In this document: piece by piece, positions 15,246 to 23,517 of the stretch
Layout: every line of letters starts with the position of its first letter
Numbering within the stretch: position 1 is the first letter of the stretch
Origin: Acidobacteriota bacterium
Lineage (GTDB): Bacteria > Acidobacteriota > UBA4820 > DSQY01
Reading direction: 5' to 3'
NCBI GenBank assembly: GCA_021778515.1
Contig: JAJYCJ010000007.1
Location: 10,498 to 58,142, forward strand
Length of the DNA: 47,645 bases
Notes under the pieces: generated by a model
What the model saw: only the letters and a program-made list of their open reading frames with translations
What the model was told of the DNA's origin: nothing
Database searches by the model: none
Made by a program: the position numbers and the translations under genes

Positions 15246-17282
15246 ATGGTAATCGAAATGGATCGTTCAGCCAAACGTAGAGTTCGCCAATCTTCCGGAG
15301 CGTTGCAAGGAACAGGCTGGGCACGCCGTCGCTGGCTTCTCGGCTCCATAGTCCTCGCGCTTGTTACCTTCGCGCTCTTCTCGCCCCTGCTGGGGGCGCA
15401 CTTCGTGGGCTACGACGACAACATGGTCGTGACGCGGAACCCGCTGGTGCAGAAGGGGCTCACGTGGGAGGGGGTCCGCTACTACTGGAGCCACATGGCG
15501 GGAGGGTTCTACGCCCCGCTGACCTATCTGTCGCACATGCTCGACTGCCAGCTCTTCGGGCTCTGGGCCGGCGGGCACCACCTGACCAATATCCTGCTGC
15601 ACATCGCGAGCACGCTGCTGCTCCTCCTCTTTCTGGTGAGGGTGACCGAAGCGCCGTGGCGGAGCCTTTTCGTGGCGGCGCTCTTTGCCCTCCATCCGCT
15701 CCACGTGGAGTCGGTGGCGTGGGTCGCCGAGCGCAAGGACGTGCTCTCGGCCCTCTTCTTCGTCCTGATGCTCCTGGCCTACCTGCACTACGTGCGCCGA
15801 CCGGGATGGGTTCGGTACGGCTGGGTCGTGGCGGCCCTGGTGATGGGCCTCTTGAGCAAGGCCATGCTGGTCACCGCGCCGTTCCTGCTCCTACTGCTCG
15901 ATTATTGGCCGTTGGGGCGCATGCCCGGCCCGCTGGCCGCGGGGCCCGAGGGATGGCCTGCGGCGGCGAGGGAGAACCCGGTCCGGAGCTGGACGATGCT
16001 GATCCTGGAGAAGCTGCCCCTGCTCGTCCTCTGCCTGTTCTTCAGTTGGCTCACGGCCCAGGACCAGCCGATCATCGGCTTCCACCGGATGCCGCTCACG
16101 TACCGGCTGATGAACTCCGCCATCGCCTACGGCCACTATACCTGGCTGACCTTCGTCCCCCACGGCCTGGCGGTCTTCTACCCGCTCGACTTCAAGACGA
16201 TCACGATCGGCAGGGCCCTGGCCTGGGGGCTGCCGGTGGCGGCGCTCACCCTCCTCGCCCTGGTTTCCTACCGGCGGAGACCCTATCTGGCGGTCGGCTG
16301 GCTCTGGTTCATCGGGATGCTCGTGCCGGTCATCGGGCTGGTCCAGATCGGCGCCCAGGCACGGGCCGACCGGTACACCTACCTGCCCTCCATCGGCCTC
16401 TTCATCGCCGTCGCCTGGGGTCTGGCGGAGGCGATCCCCGCCCGCCGGTGGGCGAGAGACGCGATCCTGGCCGCGGTGGCCTGCTGGCTCGTGGGCCTCG
16501 TGGCCCTCTCGGCCTTCCAGGTGACCACCTGGCACGACACCTACACCCTCTTCCGCCGGGACTACGCGGTGACCCACGACAACGCCAGGGCGGCGCGCTA
16601 CCTGGGACAGTACTACGCGGAGCGGGGCGAGCCGCACCGCGCCGCCGCCTACTACGAGGAGGCCCTGCGCATCGTCCCGACGCTGGACGTGGCGAGGCTG
16701 GAGCTGGCGGCCCTGTACGGGCGAATGGGCCAGATGCGAGAGGCCGCCGAGCTCCTGCTGAAGGGCATGGTGGTTTCGCCCCACGACACCGGCCTGGATG
16801 CGGCCTTTCTCGGCGCGTGCGGCCGCCTGCCGGATCCCGGCGAGCAGGCGGAACTCCTCGCCAAGGCCTGCCGCCTCCGCCCCGAGAGCACCTCCCTTCA
16901 CCTGGCCTGGGGCAGGAGCCTGCTGGCCGCGGGGCGGCTCGCAGAGGCCACGAAGGTTCTGCAAGAGGCCGCCGCGTCCCGGCCGAAGGAGCCGCAGGGC
17001 TGGTGCTACCTGGGCCACGCGCTCTTTGAGGGCGGACGCGAGCGCCCGGCGGCCGACGCCTTCGGGCGGGCCCTGACCCTCTCGCCGCGGGACCCGAGCG
17101 CCCTCGCGGGGCTGGCGTGGGTGCTGCTCAAGGCCCGCGATCCCGCGCTCAGGGACCCCGCGCGGGCCCTCCACCTCGCCCGGGAGGCCGTCCGCCTCAG
17201 CGGCGGCAGGGACCCATACGCCCAGACGGTCCTCTCGGCGGCAGAGGGGCGACCGACTCCGAAGGAGAAGGCCCATGGCTGA
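15246..17282 (+). CDS. TMTC-like GT-C membrane protein with TPRs, paralogue 2
   Basis: About 678 residues with the same architecture as paralogue 1: GYDDNMVVTRNP loop, LTYLSHMLDCQLFG, GGHHLTNILLH, HPLHVESVAW, AERKDVLS, ADRYTYLPS, then five or so TPRs (about 440-670). The 5' coding DNA shares a perfect 39-base block with paralogue 1 (near 13588 and 15367), pointing to recent duplication or gene conversion. Start choice is unclear: TTG 15237, ATG 15246 and ATG 15258 are in frame and none has a good ribosome site. The 3' end overlaps the next gene by 8 bases, so translation is likely coupled. Confidence 0.85.
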   Translation: MVIEMDRSAKRRVRQSSGALQGTGWARRRWLLGSIVLALVTFALFSPLLGAHFVGYDDNMVVTRNPLVQKGLTWEGVRYYWSHMAGGFYAPLTYLSHMLDCQLFGLWAGGHHLTNILLHIASTLLLLLFLVRVTEAPWRSLFVAALFALHPLHVESVAWVAERKDVLSALFFVLMLLAYLHYVRRPGWVRYGWVVAALVMGLLSKAMLVTAPFLLLLLDYWPLGRMPGPLAAGPEGWPAAARENPVRSWTMLILEKLPLLVLCLFFSWLTAQDQPIIGFHRMPLTYRLMNSAIAYGHYTWLTFVPHGLAVFYPLDFKTITIGRALAWGLPVAALTLLALVSYRRRPYLAVGWLWFIGMLVPVIGLVQIGAQARADRYTYLPSIGLFIAVAWGLAEAIPARRWARDAILAAVACWLVGLVALSAFQVTTWHDTYTLFRRDYAVTHDNARAARYLGQYYAERGEPHRAAAYYEEALRIVPTLDVARLELAALYGRMGQMREAAELLLKGMVVSPHDTGLDAAFLGACGRLPDPGEQAELLAKACRLRPESTSLHLAWGRSLLAAGRLAEATKVLQEAAASRPKEPQGWCYLGHALFEGGRERPAADAFGRALTLSPRDPSALAGLAWVLLKARDPALRDPARALHLAREAVRLSGGRDPYAQTVLSAAEGRPTPKEKAHG

Positions 17283-19134
17283 AGGCGCGGTGAAGCGTGA
17301 AACCACGCCCCGCTGGTGGGGCTGGTTCATGGCGGCCGGAGCGGCGGCGGCACTCGGCCTAGCCTGCTGTGCGCTCTTCCTGTCGCCCTTCGACATGGAC
17401 GAATTCGAGTTCGCCAGGGCCTCCTCCTTCGTGGCGGAAGGCCGGCTACCCTACGCGGGGTTCTGGGAGCACCACACGCCGCTGCTCTGGCTGGTGGCGG
17501 CACCCGTGGCGGGACCGGCCCTCAGCGCCGATCCCGTCCTTGGTCTGACGGTCTTGCGGGGACTCGCGGCCCTCTTCTGGCTCGCCACCGCTTGGATCGG
17601 GCTCGCCTGGTTGCGGAGGAGGGGCGTGCCCTGGCTCGTGGGAGGCCTGGCGCTGGCGCTCCTCTTCGCGCAGGACACCTTCCTCCGCACCGTGGTCCAG
17701 TTTCGCGTGGACTCGCTGATGGTCCTCCTGGTTCTTGGCGGCCTCGTGGCCTGCGACGTGGGATGCGAGACCGGATCAGCCCGCTGGCTGGGGCTCTCGG
17801 GGCTCTGCCTGGCCCTGGCCTGCCTGGCCTCGCAGAGGGCCCTCTTCTTCGCCGTGGCGGCGGTTCTGTGGGCCGTGGCGGCGGCCCTCTGGAAGCGCCA
17901 GGCGCCCTGGCGCTTCGCCCTTCCCCTGGCCGGCGCGGGAGCGGCGGTGGCGGCGGGGGTCACGGCGCTTCTTCTCGCCACGGGGACCTTCGGCCTCTTC
18001 TGGCGCGACGTGGTGACCCTCAACTGGTTGTACGAGAAGGCGGAGGGGGCGTATGGAGGGCTGAGGATCTGGTGGCCCGTCCTGCTGGAGCCGCTCCGCC
18101 AGGGATCCCCGGGGGCGCTACTCTTCTGGGGCGCCCTCCTGGCCTCTCTGGTGGCGGCCTTTCTGCCCGCGAGGCTGCGCGGGCCCCTGATCCGGCCCCT
18201 CTCGCTTGTCTGGCTCGGATGCGCGATCGCATCCAGCCTCGTGGCGGCCACCTTCGGCTACCAGTTCCTCGCGCTCTGGTGGCTCGGCGGACTGCTCGTG
18301 GCCCTGGCGGTGAGCCGGTGGGCCCTGATGAGGCAGGCCCTGGAGCGGCCGCTGGGGGCGGGCGTGGCGCTCCTGGTGGTGCTCGCCTGCCTGGGCGTGG
18401 CAGCGGCCGGACAGCCCTGGAAAGAGTGGGGGACGACCCGGGACCGCCAGGTCTGGCTCCTGGAGGAGGTCGCGGCCCGAACGAGCCCGGGCGAGGTGGT
18501 CTGGGAGGGCAGCGGCTGCGCCTTCGGAAGAAAGCCCGCCTCCACCTATTGGTTCACGCCCACTCTGGTGACCGCACTGGAAAAGCGGGGCCTTCTCTCG
18601 GCCTTCGCCCCGGCGAGGCTCAGGGCCCAACCGCCCTCCCTGGTGCTCATGGACGGCCGCTTCTCGCCCGCCCTGGACGCGGCGCCCGCTGAGGTCCGGG
18701 CCTTCCTGTACGCCCACTACCTGCCGGTCACGCGCCGCCTGGACCTGTGGGCGCCCGCCGCCGTGAAGCTTCTCGAACCGTCCTCGCCGCCCGTGGAATT
18801 CGCCCCTCTCCTGCCGGGACACTACCGGCTGGCCGTTCTCCCCCTGGAGCCCGACGAAGCCCTTTGGTTCGCTTCCGGGCTCCTGGACGGAATCGGCTCG
18901 GCGAGGCCCGTCCCTTCGCTCCCGGCGCCCCCGGGCCTCGTGCTCGCGACTTCGGCCAAGGCCGGGGCGAACGAGGGAGGGGCCCCCGCGTACGACTTCC
19001 GGCGGGGCGATTGGGTGCGTGCCTCCTGGCTCGGCAGCCACCCCGCGATCCTTCTGCTGGTGCCGACGGGGTATGACTCCGTCTATGTCCCCGTGTGGGG
19101 CGCCGAGGCGAAAGGGAGCAATGGCCCACCCTAG
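17275..19134 (+). CDS. GT39-like membrane glycosyltransferase 2
   Basis: The 619-residue protein has a first helix (about 14-37), then the acidic loop SPFDMDEFEFARASSF and WEHHTPLLWL, the typical start of PMT/ArnT-like GT-C enzymes, followed by many Ala/Leu/Trp-rich helices to about residue 370. A soluble C-terminal domain (about 380-619) contains EVVWEGSGCAFGRKP and GHYRLAVLPLEPDEALWF and would be extracytoplasmic. It overlaps the TMTC-like gene upstream by 8 bases and lies in the same run of envelope transferases. Likely donor is a polyprenyl-phosphate sugar; acceptor unknown. A TIR element follows four bases after the stop. Confidence 0.85.
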   Translation: MAEGAVKRETTPRWWGWFMAAGAAAALGLACCALFLSPFDMDEFEFARASSFVAEGRLPYAGFWEHHTPLLWLVAAPVAGPALSADPVLGLTVLRGLAALFWLATAWIGLAWLRRRGVPWLVGGLALALLFAQDTFLRTVVQFRVDSLMVLLVLGGLVACDVGCETGSARWLGLSGLCLALACLASQRALFFAVAAVLWAVAAALWKRQAPWRFALPLAGAGAAVAAGVTALLLATGTFGLFWRDVVTLNWLYEKAEGAYGGLRIWWPVLLEPLRQGSPGALLFWGALLASLVAAFLPARLRGPLIRPLSLVWLGCAIASSLVAATFGYQFLALWWLGGLLVALAVSRWALMRQALERPLGAGVALLVVLACLGVAAAGQPWKEWGTTRDRQVWLLEEVAARTSPGEVVWEGSGCAFGRKPASTYWFTPTLVTALEKRGLLSAFAPARLRAQPPSLVLMDGRFSPALDAAPAEVRAFLYAHYLPVTRRLDLWAPAAVKLLEPSSPPVEFAPLLPGHYRLAVLPLEPDEALWFASGLLDGIGSARPVPSLPAPPGLVLATSAKAGANEGGAPAYDFRRGDWVRASWLGSHPAILLLVPTGYDSVYVPVWGAEAKGSNGPP

Positions 19135-19137
19135 CCT

Positions 19138-19259
19138 GTCATTGCGAGGGCTCCTCGCAAAGGGCAGCCAGCGAAGCAATCCCGGCCCTGCATGACCGGC
19201 CCTAAGCCGGTGGTTTTCCATCCATGGGGCTGCCGCGGCCCTTCGGGCCTCGCAGTGAC
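19138..19259 (-). mobile_element. MITE-like element, copy 4 (inverted)
   Basis: Begins GTCATTGCGAGG and ends CCTCGCAGTGAC, so it is the reverse orientation of copies 1-3, 122 bp long. It lies directly behind the GT39-like gene. The remaining gap to 19495 has a heptamer tract (19303-19330: CTCCTCA, CTCCTCA, CTGCCCA, CTGTCCT) and otherwise no recognisable feature. Confidence 0.75.
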
Positions 19260-19302
19260 GGTAACGGGAGAGTCGTCCGCCATCCGCCGCGATGGGCTTT
19301 TG

Positions 19303-19330
19303 CTCCTCACTCCTCACTGCCCACTGTCCT
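19303..19330. repeat. Degenerate 7-bp tandem repeat
   Basis: Four units in 7-base register (CTCCTCA twice, CTGCCCA, CTGTCCT). The same motif and register occur at 29852-29879, in both places a short distance after an inverted TIR element (about 45 and 370 bases). Confidence 0.6.
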
Positions 19331-19495
19331 TCCAGGGAGTCCTGAGTCCCGCCCTTCACCCACTGCCGGCGCGATCCTGGACGCGCTTCGCTGGCCAGTA
19401 TGACCGCAGGAAAAAGCGCCATCGCCCCACGGAGTACAATGGCGGTGGGGCGATCCCGGGTCGCCCGGCCCTGCGACGGGAGGTGAGAGGCGGCC

Positions 19496-21094
19496 ATGAG
19501 CTCAGGAGGACAGGACGCGGTCGCGGTGGCGGGCGCGCCGCGGCGGAGGCTCTCGGGCTGGATCGGCGGCGTCCTCCTTGCCCTGGTCGTGGGCGCGGTG
19601 CTCCTCAGCCTGATCAGCCCCGTCTTCAACCCGCCCAAGTGGGACGAGTGCATCGTCGACTACGACGCCCGCCGTGTGGCGGCGGGGGAGGTGCCCTACC
19701 GGGATTTCTTCAACTTCACCCCGCCGGGCGTTTTCCTGTGGCTGGCGCCGATCGTGGGTGCGGGGGGCGACCATCCGCTGACGCGGGGGCGTTACGCGAG
19801 CCTCGTGCTGATCCTCCTCTCCTGGTGGCTGGCCGCCCTGCTTCTGAAGCGCAGCGGCTGGAGCGCCCGCAACGCCTGGCTGCTGGCCGCCCTCTACCCC
19901 GTGGCCCTCTACGCCTTCTGGCCCATTCCCTCCCACCAGTGGCTCGCCAACGCCTTCCTGATCGGCGCGTGGGCGCTCCTCTGCAAGCCGGGCGGCCTCG
20001 GCACCCGAGGCTGGGCGGCGGAGGGGCTTCTCGCGGGGTTGGCGGCCTTCACCCTCCAGCCCCAGGGAGTCCTGGCCCTCCTCTCGGCGGGCATCCTGTG
20101 GGCCCTGGAGCCCGAGGCCAGGGTGCGCAAGGGGGCGGCCTTCGCGGCGGGCTTTTCGCTCCTCTGGCTTCCCTTCCTCGGCGCGATGGCCTGGCTGGGC
20201 GGCCTTGGGGCCTTCTGGCGCGACGTGGTGCGCTGGCCCATGCACAACTACAGCCGCCTGGGCAACGAGAACGCCCACTTCCCCTTTCAGGACGTGCCCT
20301 GGCGCCTGGGGGACCTGTGGAGCCACTGGCTCCAGAGGCCCAGCGTGGGCCAGGCGGTGACGAGCCTGGCCGGGTTCCTTCTCTACGGCATCCTCCTGGC
20401 GGCCTTCGCCGCCCTCGTCGCGTGGGCCTTCGCCCGGTTCGCGGCATGGCTCCGCCGGCACCGCATGGGGAGCCCCTGGGAAGCCGCGGCCGTCGCCGTG
20501 ACCTTCCTCGCGCTGGGGCTTTTGTTGAGGGGCAACGCGAACTGGCTGCACCTGGTCTTCGCCCTCGGTCCCCTCGGCCTGCTCTGGCTGGCGTGGATCG
20601 GGCGGGAGGGGCCTTCGCCCAGGGCGCGCGGGGCGGTCGCCGCCGCCGCGGTCGTGCTCCTGGCGGCCGGGGCGGCCTATGCGCTGAGGGGGTGGTGGTT
20701 CTACAGGCCCGCGGCCTGGGAGTTCACGGACGCCGACCGGACCCTGCGGGAATCGCCCATCAACCGGTACCTGCGGGCACCCGGCGTCCTGCACCCGGGG
20801 GACACGCTGGTGGCCCTCCCCGAGGGCGGGGAGGTTTACCTCTACACGGCTCCCGCCGCCATCGGCTACACCTACTTCCAGCCGCTCGACAGGCACTACA
20901 ACGACCTGCGCGACCACGAGATCGCGGCGGCGCAGATGACCAAGGAGCGGCCGCGATTCGTGCTGATGCCCGAGGCCCTGGAGAAGGACTATCTGGATCC
21001 GCGCTCCCCCGTGGCGGCTCTCCTTCGGCGCGAATACGTTCGCGCGGGCGAAGTGGGTTCGGCAGTTCTTTACCAGCGGAGGGAGGGACCATGA
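19496..21094 (+). CDS. GT39-like membrane glycosyltransferase 3
   Basis: The 532-residue protein has a first helix (about 19-42), then the loop NPPKWDECIVDYDARR and VPYRDFFNFTPPGVFLW, a very common pattern in bacterial GT-C mannosyl/glycosyltransferase-like proteins. About ten more helices follow, and a short soluble C-terminus (about 410-532) contains ATGPAAIGYTYF-like turns (YTAPAAIGYTYFQP). ATG 19496 follows GGGAGGTGA by nine bases. The stop overlaps a 56-codon ORF by ATGA. Probably uses lipid-linked sugars on the periplasmic side. Specific donor unknown. Confidence 0.85.
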   Translation: MSSGGQDAVAVAGAPRRRLSGWIGGVLLALVVGAVLLSLISPVFNPPKWDECIVDYDARRVAAGEVPYRDFFNFTPPGVFLWLAPIVGAGGDHPLTRGRYASLVLILLSWWLAALLLKRSGWSARNAWLLAALYPVALYAFWPIPSHQWLANAFLIGAWALLCKPGGLGTRGWAAEGLLAGLAAFTLQPQGVLALLSAGILWALEPEARVRKGAAFAAGFSLLWLPFLGAMAWLGGLGAFWRDVVRWPMHNYSRLGNENAHFPFQDVPWRLGDLWSHWLQRPSVGQAVTSLAGFLLYGILLAAFAALVAWAFARFAAWLRRHRMGSPWEAAAVAVTFLALGLLLRGNANWLHLVFALGPLGLLWLAWIGREGPSPRARGAVAAAAVVLLAAGAAYALRGWWFYRPAAWEFTDADRTLRESPINRYLRAPGVLHPGDTLVALPEGGEVYLYTAPAAIGYTYFQPLDRHYNDLRDHEIAAAQMTKERPRFVLMPEALEKDYLDPRSPVAALLRREYVRAGEVGSAVLYQRREGP

Positions 21095-21261
21095 AGGGCG
21101 TCGGGGTCGCTTTGGGAACGGCTGGCTTCCGCGGGCGGCGATTCGTACACCGGCAGCGCGGTGGTTGTGGGAGCGATTGTCCGATCGCGAAGGGTGGAAG
21201 CGAATGGATGTCGGCCTTTGGAGGGCCCTCTTGCAACCATAGGCGAGGAGCTGAGGCATGA
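21091..21261 (+). CDS. Possible 56-residue coupling ORF
   Basis: ATG 21091 overlaps the stop of the GT39-like gene (ATGA), has GGAGGGAGG 4 bases upstream, and its own TGA overlaps the ATG of the next TMTC-like gene (ATGA at 21258). The peptide (MKGVGVALGTAGFRGRR...) is Gly/Arg-rich with four cysteines and no recognised domain; its codon use is unlike the neighbours. It may be a translational bridge, a degenerate remnant, or chance. Low confidence as a functional protein. Confidence 0.3.
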   Translation: MKGVGVALGTAGFRGRRFVHRQRGGCGSDCPIAKGGSEWMSAFGGPSCNHRRGAEA

Positions 21262-23384
21262 GGGAGTGGTCGTGGGGCCGCTGGAGGGAGGCGGGATGGC
21301 TCGCGTTCATCCTCCTGCTGACGCTCGCCGCTTACGGTCAGGTGGTCCGCTTCCCCTTCACCGGCTACGACGACGCCTACTACGTCGGTCCCGATACGGC
21401 CATGAGCCACGGCCTCTCCTGGGCAAACCTCCGCTACGCCTTCACGCATCTGCACTTCCATCTCTACTATCCTCTTACGCTTCTTTCCCACATGTTCGAT
21501 TGCCAGCTCTACGGCCAATGGGCGGGCGGCCATCACCTCACTAACCTGATCCTGCACCTCATCTGTATCGTCCTCGTTTATCTCTTGTTCCGCTTGGCAA
21601 CGAATGAGCCGGGACGGAGTGCCGCCGTGGCGGCCCTCTTCGCTCTCCACCCGCTGCACGTGGAGGCCGTGGTCTGGATCGCCGAGCGCAAGGAGCTGCT
21701 CTGCACGCTCTTCACCCTGCTGGCTCTTCTGGCCTACGGCGCGTACGCGCGCCGACGGAGACCGGGAGGGTACTTGGCTGTGAGCCTCCTCTTCGTGTGC
21801 GCCCTCTTGGCTAAGCCGATGGCCGTGACTCTTCCGGTGGTGTTCTTGCTGGCGGATGTCTGGCCCCTGGAACGCCGGAAGTGGGGAGGCGCGGGGAACG
21901 GTGCATCCCAAGTGGCTCGCTCCCCATGGGCTTCCCACTGGACGTCGGTTTGGCCGCTTCTGAAGGAGAAGCTCCCGTGGTTCGGGGTGAGCCTCGCCTT
22001 TTCCGTCTTAACCGTGGTGGCCAACCGCGAAGGCGGCGCTCTCACGTCGCTTGCGGCTCTGCCTCTGCCTTGGCGGATCGGCAATGCCTGTGATGCTTAC
22101 GGCCAGTATCTGGCTAAGACCTTTGTGCCGGCGGGGCTTTCCGTCTATTACCCTTACCCCGGCAGTGTACCGTGGGGTTTGGCGGCCATTTCGGCGCTCC
22201 TGCTGATCCTCCTGCTCTGGCTGGGGGTCCGGTTGCGAGCGCGGGCCCCTTACCTGCTCATCGGCACCCTGTTCTTCGTGGTGACCCTCCTGCCCGTCAT
22301 CGGGCTCCTCCAGGTGGGCTCCCTCCAGGCCTACGCCGACCGGTATACCTATTTCACTCTGTTGGGCCCCTTCGCCGCCCTCGTTTGGGGTATATCCGAC
22401 GGGGCGGAGCATTTTCACCTCAACCCTTCGTGGCTGAAGGGCGCCTTCATGGCGCTGCTGCTCCTTCTGACCGTTATTACCTGGTACCAAGTGCGGAACT
22501 GGCGGAGCGACGAGGAGCTCTTCGGGCGATCGCTGGCCCTCTACCCGAAGGGCAACTATGTGGCCTGGGCCGTGCTAGGCCATACTTACATGGAGAAGGA
22601 CCAGCTCACCCTGGCGCAGAAGGCCCTCGAAAATGCGGTGGCGATCGCGCCGGGTATCGGCTACACGAGGGTGAATTTGGGCGACGTCCTGGTGCGGGAG
22701 GGGGAGTACGGTCCAGCCGAGGCCTGTTATCGCGAGGCCCTCCACATCGGCGGCGCCAGTGAGAGTCTAGCTCTCTATGGATTAGGGCGGCTCTTGGCCG
22801 TGGAGCACCGCTCCGCTGAAGCCGTGCCCTATCTGCGGAGGGCCTGGGAGCGTCAGCCCTACATGGTGGAGGCGCCCATCACGCTGGCGAGCGCCCTGCG
22901 GAACGGCGGTCAACCGGAGCAGGCCCTAGCGGTTCTTCGCAAAGCGGAAGTCCTCTTTTCCGGGGACTGGCTGGTGCAGGCCAATCTGGGCCTCACGCTG
23001 GAGGTGCTCGGCCGCCCGGAGCAGGCCCTGGCGGTCTTCGACCGAGCCCTTCACCTGGGTGGCCCTGCCGTGTGGCGGGAGGTGGCGGCTCTGATGCTGG
23101 CGCCTCCTGGCATTCCTAGGCCCATTGCCGAGAAGGCGCTCACCGTGGTGGAAAGCGTGATTCGGGCCGAGCCGGGAAGCTGGCCGGCTTTCTCCACCCT
23201 CGCCGCCGCATGGTGCGCACTGCGACAGCGCGAGGAAGCGATAAAGGCCCAAGCTCAGGCGGAGCGGCTCGCGATGGTCCAGGGAGGGAAGGCGGCCCAG
23301 CAGGCTGCCTCCCGCTTGGCCCCGCCCTGTTTGAAGGCGCGGGGAACACCACCCCCCGCTGCGGTCCCGGGCGCGAATCCCTAG
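21258..23384 (+). CDS. TMTC-like GT-C membrane protein with TPRs, paralogue 3
   Basis: The 708-residue protein has TGYDDAYYVGPD in the first loop, LTLLSHMFDCQLYG, GGHHLTNLILH, HPLHVEAVVWIAERKELL, YADRYTYFTL, then at least five TPR-like helical pairs (about 420-680). It shares the W-R/H-(D/S) motif after the last helix (NWRSDEELFGRSL) with the other three paralogues. AGGAG lies seven bases before ATG 21258. Less GC-rich stretches appear around 22330-22480. Predicted as a periplasm-facing transferase with the TPR tail giving acceptor or partner specificity; that role is inference from TMTC proteins. Confidence 0.85.
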   Translation: MREWSWGRWREAGWLAFILLLTLAAYGQVVRFPFTGYDDAYYVGPDTAMSHGLSWANLRYAFTHLHFHLYYPLTLLSHMFDCQLYGQWAGGHHLTNLILHLICIVLVYLLFRLATNEPGRSAAVAALFALHPLHVEAVVWIAERKELLCTLFTLLALLAYGAYARRRRPGGYLAVSLLFVCALLAKPMAVTLPVVFLLADVWPLERRKWGGAGNGASQVARSPWASHWTSVWPLLKEKLPWFGVSLAFSVLTVVANREGGALTSLAALPLPWRIGNACDAYGQYLAKTFVPAGLSVYYPYPGSVPWGLAAISALLLILLLWLGVRLRARAPYLLIGTLFFVVTLLPVIGLLQVGSLQAYADRYTYFTLLGPFAALVWGISDGAEHFHLNPSWLKGAFMALLLLLTVITWYQVRNWRSDEELFGRSLALYPKGNYVAWAVLGHTYMEKDQLTLAQKALENAVAIAPGIGYTRVNLGDVLVREGEYGPAEACYREALHIGGASESLALYGLGRLLAVEHRSAEAVPYLRRAWERQPYMVEAPITLASALRNGGQPEQALAVLRKAEVLFSGDWLVQANLGLTLEVLGRPEQALAVFDRALHLGGPAVWREVAALMLAPPGIPRPIAEKALTVVESVIRAEPGSWPAFSTLAAAWCALRQREEAIKAQAQAERLAMVQGGKAAQQAASRLAPPCLKARGTPPPAAVPGANP

Positions 23385-23427
23385 CGGCCGCGTTCACCTC
23401 TACCGGTTGCCGCGAGCCCGAGTCTGC

Positions 23428-23456
23428 ACAGTGCTGCGGGTTCAGCGTAGTATAAT
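23428..23456 (+). promoter_or_regulatory. Candidate promoter before TMTC-like paralogue 4
   Basis: A perfect -10 hexamer TATAAT (23451-23456) is preceded at 17 bases by only a poor -35 (ACAGTG). It lies in the 133-base gap after paralogue 3. The -10 stands out in otherwise GC-rich DNA; activation by a regulator would explain the weak -35. Confidence 0.45.
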
Positions 23457-23517
23457 AAAGGCGTTGGCCTCCAGCGGGATAGGCGCCTGCCGGAAGAAAC
23501 GACCTTGGGAGGGGTGA

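Noticed and set aside
19192-21261. 689-residue plus-strand ORF overlapping the GT39-like gene 3
   Set aside because: It is frame-shifted relative to the clear membrane protein at 19496; only its last 56 codons have independent start evidence and are listed separately.
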